This document shows, piece by piece, positions 5,403 to 7,365 of a stretch of DNA of 7,365 nt. The stretch's first letter is position 1. Each line of letters opens with the position of its first letter. Source of the DNA: Oscillospiraceae bacterium. Lineage in GTDB: Bacteria; Bacillota; Clostridia; Oscillospirales; Acutalibacteraceae. Position numbers and translations under genes: made by a program. The stretch lies in contig JAQXMV010000064.1 in the NCBI GenBank assembly GCA_029013165.1, positions 1-7,365 of the forward strand, in the 5' to 3' direction. Under the pieces are notes generated by a model, which worked only from the letters and a program-made list of their open reading frames with translations, had not been told where the DNA came from and did no database searches.

Positions 5403-6374
5403 CTAACGAGCCTTTCGGATCATACCGGCGGCCCGTCTCAGATTCTTTTCATAGCGCTGTGGCGAAAGCGCGGAAGCTACGCTCTCTATTTTCTTTTCGA
5501 CCTCGGCCATTTTCAGATCACTGAGAATATCCGCCCGTAAAAGCTGATAGGTTTCCTCATCCTCCCGGGTGAATGCCAGGCGCTGTACGAGATACATGGA
5601 AGTCGCCGTGGTGATCACCTTGGCTTTTCCGATGCCGACGGCCGACAGCCGTGCATAGAATTCGCCGCCGTAAATCGGATCGTCCCGTCCGATGAACTGC
5701 ACCGGCGGTGCCTGAGTCACCACCAGTCCCAGGCCTTCGTTATAGACCTCATTAGCCCGGTCAAAGGATATTTTGCCGCTGTTGATCTGCTCTGAGAGGG
5801 CGGTGAAGTCCGACTTCAGTTTTTTCTTTTCTACGGCGGAAAGGGCTATGGTCTCTCCGAGATCGCTCACACGGGTGAGAGAAGCCTCCACACAGCGAAA
5901 GCCCACATATTCCTCGCTGAATTTTTTTCTCAGCAGACTGTCCGCCACGGGCTTTTTGCCTTTTTCTCCGAAGTAGTATTCCAGCAGTTCCTGCTTTCTG
6001 ATTTCATGAGCCGTTGCCTCATTCAGATCTGCCTTGCTCACGCCTGCTTTCTCATAATAGGCGCCGAAAAGGCTCCACAGCTTTTCTGTCTCCTCGGCGA
6101 TCTCTCTCTTGCCGGCTGTGCTGAGGGTGATGTTTTCTTTGGCCATCAGCCTTTCCGCCCCAAGGGCTTCACAGCATAACCGGACTGCCTTCTCCTGCTC
6201 TTTCTGACTGTCTGCCGCAAATTCGCCGGAAGATATGACCTTGTCAAGATAATAGGTATAAAGGCCCACAGAAATGTTTTCTCCGTCCACCGTCAGTGCC
6301 GTGTTGTCATAGCCGCAGGCGGCAAGAGACAGCGCAGCCGCCATACAGAGGATAAGAACTGTCCATTTTTTCAC
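5403..6374 (-). CDS. Exported lipoprotein, probable divergent PrsA/SurA-like foldase
   Basis: The likely role is an extracytoplasmic chaperone anchored to the outer face of the membrane; enzymatic activity is unproven. The 323-residue protein starts with a lipoprotein signal (KK, hydrophobic core at 4-19, lipobox LAAC with Cys20). VDGENISVGLYTYYLDKV at 29-46 resembles the N-terminal segment of SurA/PrsA proteins, and the following charged helical region (about 55-150) is also typical. Residues about 155-267 align in outline with a parvulin domain, ending LSAVGIGKAKVITTATSMYLVQRL, but the usual ARHIL-type opening is replaced by FRCVEASLTRV, so the catalytic part looks degenerate. The start is GTG, with GGCAGGTG upstream as a moderate ribosome binding site. 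The stop is TAG. I see no terminator before the rpsF promoter. It could instead be an uncharacterised SurA-N lipoprotein without isomerase activity. Confidence 0.72.
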   Translation of the reverse strand: MKKWTVLILCMAAALSLAACGYDNTALTVDGENISVGLYTYYLDKVISSGEFAADSQKEQEKAVRLCCEALGAERLMAKENITLSTAGKREIAEETEKLWSLFGAYYEKAGVSKADLNEATAHEIRKQELLEYYFGEKGKKPVADSLLRKKFSEEYVGFRCVEASLTRVSDLGETIALSAVEKKKLKSDFTALSEQINSGKISFDRANEVYNEGLGLVVTQAPPVQFIGRDDPIYGGEFYARLSAVGIGKAKVITTATSMYLVQRLAFTREDEETYQLLRADILSDLKMAEVEKKIESVASALSPQRYEKNLRRAAGMIRKAR

Positions 6375-6404
6375 AGTGTCACCTGCCCCGATTGATGAAA
6401 TTCA

Positions 6405-6446
6405 GGGTGAAAAGTAAAAATCCGAACTCAGATTATACTTTCACCC
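6405..6446. repeat. Inverted repeat spanning the lipoprotein promoter -10 box
   Basis: GGGTGAAAAGTA (6405-6416) and TACTTTCACCC (6436-6446) are reverse complements apart from one extra A in the first arm, with 19 bases between. The TATAAT at 6437-6432 overlaps the inner edge of one arm. No T-tract follows on the minus strand, so it is not an obvious terminator for the upstream kinase-like gene. It could be an operator or a leader RNA stem. Confidence 0.6.
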
Positions 6447-6458
6447 TATCTTTGTCAG
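6432..6458 (-). promoter_or_regulatory. Candidate promoter of the lipoprotein gene
   Basis: The minus strand carries a perfect TATAAT (6437-6432). A CTGACA (6458-6453) lies upstream, but the spacing is only 15 bases, so the -35 is weak or the promoter needs an activator. It lies 58 bases before the GTG start of the lipoprotein gene. Confidence 0.5.
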
Positions 6459-6479
6459 CTGTCAGGCTGCCTATACGCT

Positions 6480-7079
6480 TCACTTTTTCGCCAGCGCCGC
6501 AATAATATGGGCTGTCTCCTCCTGACCGAAGTAGCCGCTGTCAAGGGAAACATGATAATTCTGCGGAACACCCCATTCTCTGCCGGTGAAATATTTATAA
6601 TTGATGCGCCTTTTTCCGTCTTTTTCGTCCAGGCGCTTTTCGGGGCTTTTGTCCCGGACACCGTAAAGGCTGACGATTCGGTCGGCACGGTATTTTTTAT
6701 CGGCATAAACAAAAACATTGAGGCAGTCGTCTCTTTCGCGGAGAATGTAATCGGCGCACCGGCCCACGATCACACAGTTGCCTTTTTCCGCCAGCTCAAG
6801 AATCACGCGACACTGAGCCGCCCAGAGATAATCCGCGGCACCGGCATGACCTGCCGTGCCGTGAGGCGCGCCGGAGGTGAAAGCATAGGATAGCATACTT
6901 CTGCCGGGCGCATATTCACCGGCGTCGGCGATATATTCCGGATCAAAGCCCGTCTCCTTGGCCACTCTCTCCACAAGCTCACTGTCATAATAATCAAAGC
7001 CCAGCTCCTGCGCCACGGCCTTGCCGATACTTCTTCCGCCGGAGCCGAACTGTCGGCTGACGGTGATGATTTTCTTCAT
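6480..7079 (-). CDS. Cytidylate kinase-like family protein
   Basis: This is a cytoplasmic P-loop protein of the cytidylate kinase-like family found widely in Clostridia; its exact substrate is not established. The ATG at 7079 gives 199 residues and follows GGGAGGA at good spacing. The frame is open to 7142, but that extension would cover the promoter. The opening MKKIITVSRQFGSGGRSIGK (1-20) is the family signature, with the nucleotide-binding loop at about 10-17. VIVGRCADYIL (103-113), FVYAD (123-127) and a lid-like basic stretch DGKRRINYKYFTG (154-166) match the expected order of the fold. Short length and the SRQFGSGG start separate it from housekeeping Cmk. The stop is TGA. It has its own promoter, with a lipoprotein gene 105 bases downstream and a gene remnant upstream. 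Confidence 0.9.
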   Translation of the reverse strand: MKKIITVSRQFGSGGRSIGKAVAQELGFDYYDSELVERVAKETGFDPEYIADAGEYAPGRSMLSYAFTSGAPHGTAGHAGAADYLWAAQCRVILELAEKGNCVIVGRCADYILRERDDCLNVFVYADKKYRADRIVSLYGVRDKSPEKRLDEKDGKRRINYKYFTGREWGVPQNYHVSLDSGYFGQEETAHIIAALAKK

Positions 7080-7113
7080 ATAAATTCCTCCCGGATATTG
7101 GCTTTCTATCATC

Positions 7114-7142
7114 ATTATAGTGATATTCGGCACCCGTGACAA
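7114..7142 (-). promoter_or_regulatory. Promoter of the cytidylate kinase-like gene
   Basis: On the minus strand TTGTCA (7142-7137) and a perfect TATAAT (7119-7114) are separated by exactly 17 bases. Transcription would start near 7107, about 27 bases before the ATG at 7079. This placement rules out the longer reading frame that begins at 7142. Confidence 0.87.
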
Positions 7143-7156
7143 TATAAAAAATCAAC

Positions 7157-7188
7157 AAAAAGCCACCGTGAAATTTTATAGGCTCCTT
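7157..7188 (-). terminator. Possible terminator after the gene remnant
   Basis: On the minus strand AAGGAGCC (7188-7181) can pair with GGCTTTTT (7164-7157) using two G-T wobbles, with a 16-base loop and further T-rich sequence downstream. It overlaps the remnant's final stop codon and precedes the kinase-like gene's promoter. The stem is weak, so this is tentative. Confidence 0.45.
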
Positions 7189-7365
7189 AATACTCGTAAA
7201 AGTGCCGTATATATTCCGTCACGCCGCCGTCCTCCAGACCGAGAGAAAAGCCAAACTACTCACTGACCAGCTTTTCGGCTTAATACAAGATTCCCTCATC
7301 GGTGGCGCTGAGAATTTTCTAACCCACCTACTGCTTATTCAGATAGATACAGCGAATCAGCGCCA
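7187..7365 (-). pseudogene. 3' end of a decayed gene with four in-frame stops, unknown family
   Basis: One minus-strand frame, read from 7363 to a TAA at 7189-7187, looks protein-like throughout: ALIRCIYLNKQ, KILSATDEGILY, AEKLVSE, then FGFSLGLEDGGVTEYIRHF and a last YEY. It is broken by TAG (7330-7328), TAG (7321-7319), TAA (7282-7280) and TAG (7258-7256), with no frameshift needed. All four could arise from glutamine codons by a single C-to-T change. The other genes in the window end normally with TAA, TAG or TGA, so code reassignment is unlikely. I do not recognise the family. The gene continues past the right edge, and a possible terminator follows it. Confidence 0.6.

Noticed and set aside
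6507..6893. 128-residue plus-strand frame opposite the kinase-like gene
   Set aside because: It is a shadow of a well-supported minus-strand gene and has no start signal.
7187..7365. Reassigned stop codons (TAG/TAA read as glutamine)
   Set aside because: The intact genes in the window, including conserved ribosomal proteins and PFOR, use TAA, TAG and TGA as true ends and contain none internally, so ordinary gene decay is far more likely.

Overview
The window looks like a piece of chromosome from an anaerobic Gram-positive bacterium of the class Clostridia. Four things point there: a long single-chain pyruvate:ferredoxin oxidoreductase, AGGAGG-type ribosome binding sites before nearly every gene, TTGACA/TATAAT-type promoters, and intergenic hairpin elements (including a GGGGCTCTGCCCC type) of a kind I recall from Oscillospiraceae/Ruminococcaceae genomes. 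The genus cannot be fixed from the sequence alone.

Layout. Positions 1-1791 (+) hold the C-terminal half of pyruvate:ferredoxin oxidoreductase, closed by a clear intrinsic terminator. Positions 1842-2817 carry no convincing gene. This stretch lies between two convergent genes and holds at least ten inverted repeats, including oppositely directed terminators. All remaining genes are on the minus strand. In transcription order (right to left) they are: a nonsense-riddled gene remnant running off the right edge (7187-7365); a cytidylate kinase-like protein (7079-6480) with its own promoter; a lipoprotein resembling a degenerate PrsA/SurA-type foldase (6374-5403); the classical rpsF-ssb-rpsR operon (5227-4196) with a strong promoter, a structured leader and a terminator; and a secreted lipase of the Geobacillus/Staphylococcus zinc-binding type (4074-2818) with its own promoter.

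How the genes relate. PFOR supplies acetyl-CoA and reduced ferredoxin from pyruvate. rpsF, ssb and rpsR supply ribosomal proteins S6 and S18 and the single-strand DNA binding protein, a conserved co-transcribed trio. The lipase and the foldase-like lipoprotein are both exported, but each appears to be a separate transcription unit and nothing shows that they work together. I see no defence system, CRISPR array, prophage or integrated element, and no convincing new multi-gene system. The points most worth a second look are the hairpin-packed intergenic island, the remnant whose frame is intact except for four stop codons, the dyad that buries a promoter -10 box before the lipoprotein gene, the candidate S6:S18 leader, and the active-site variation in the lipase.
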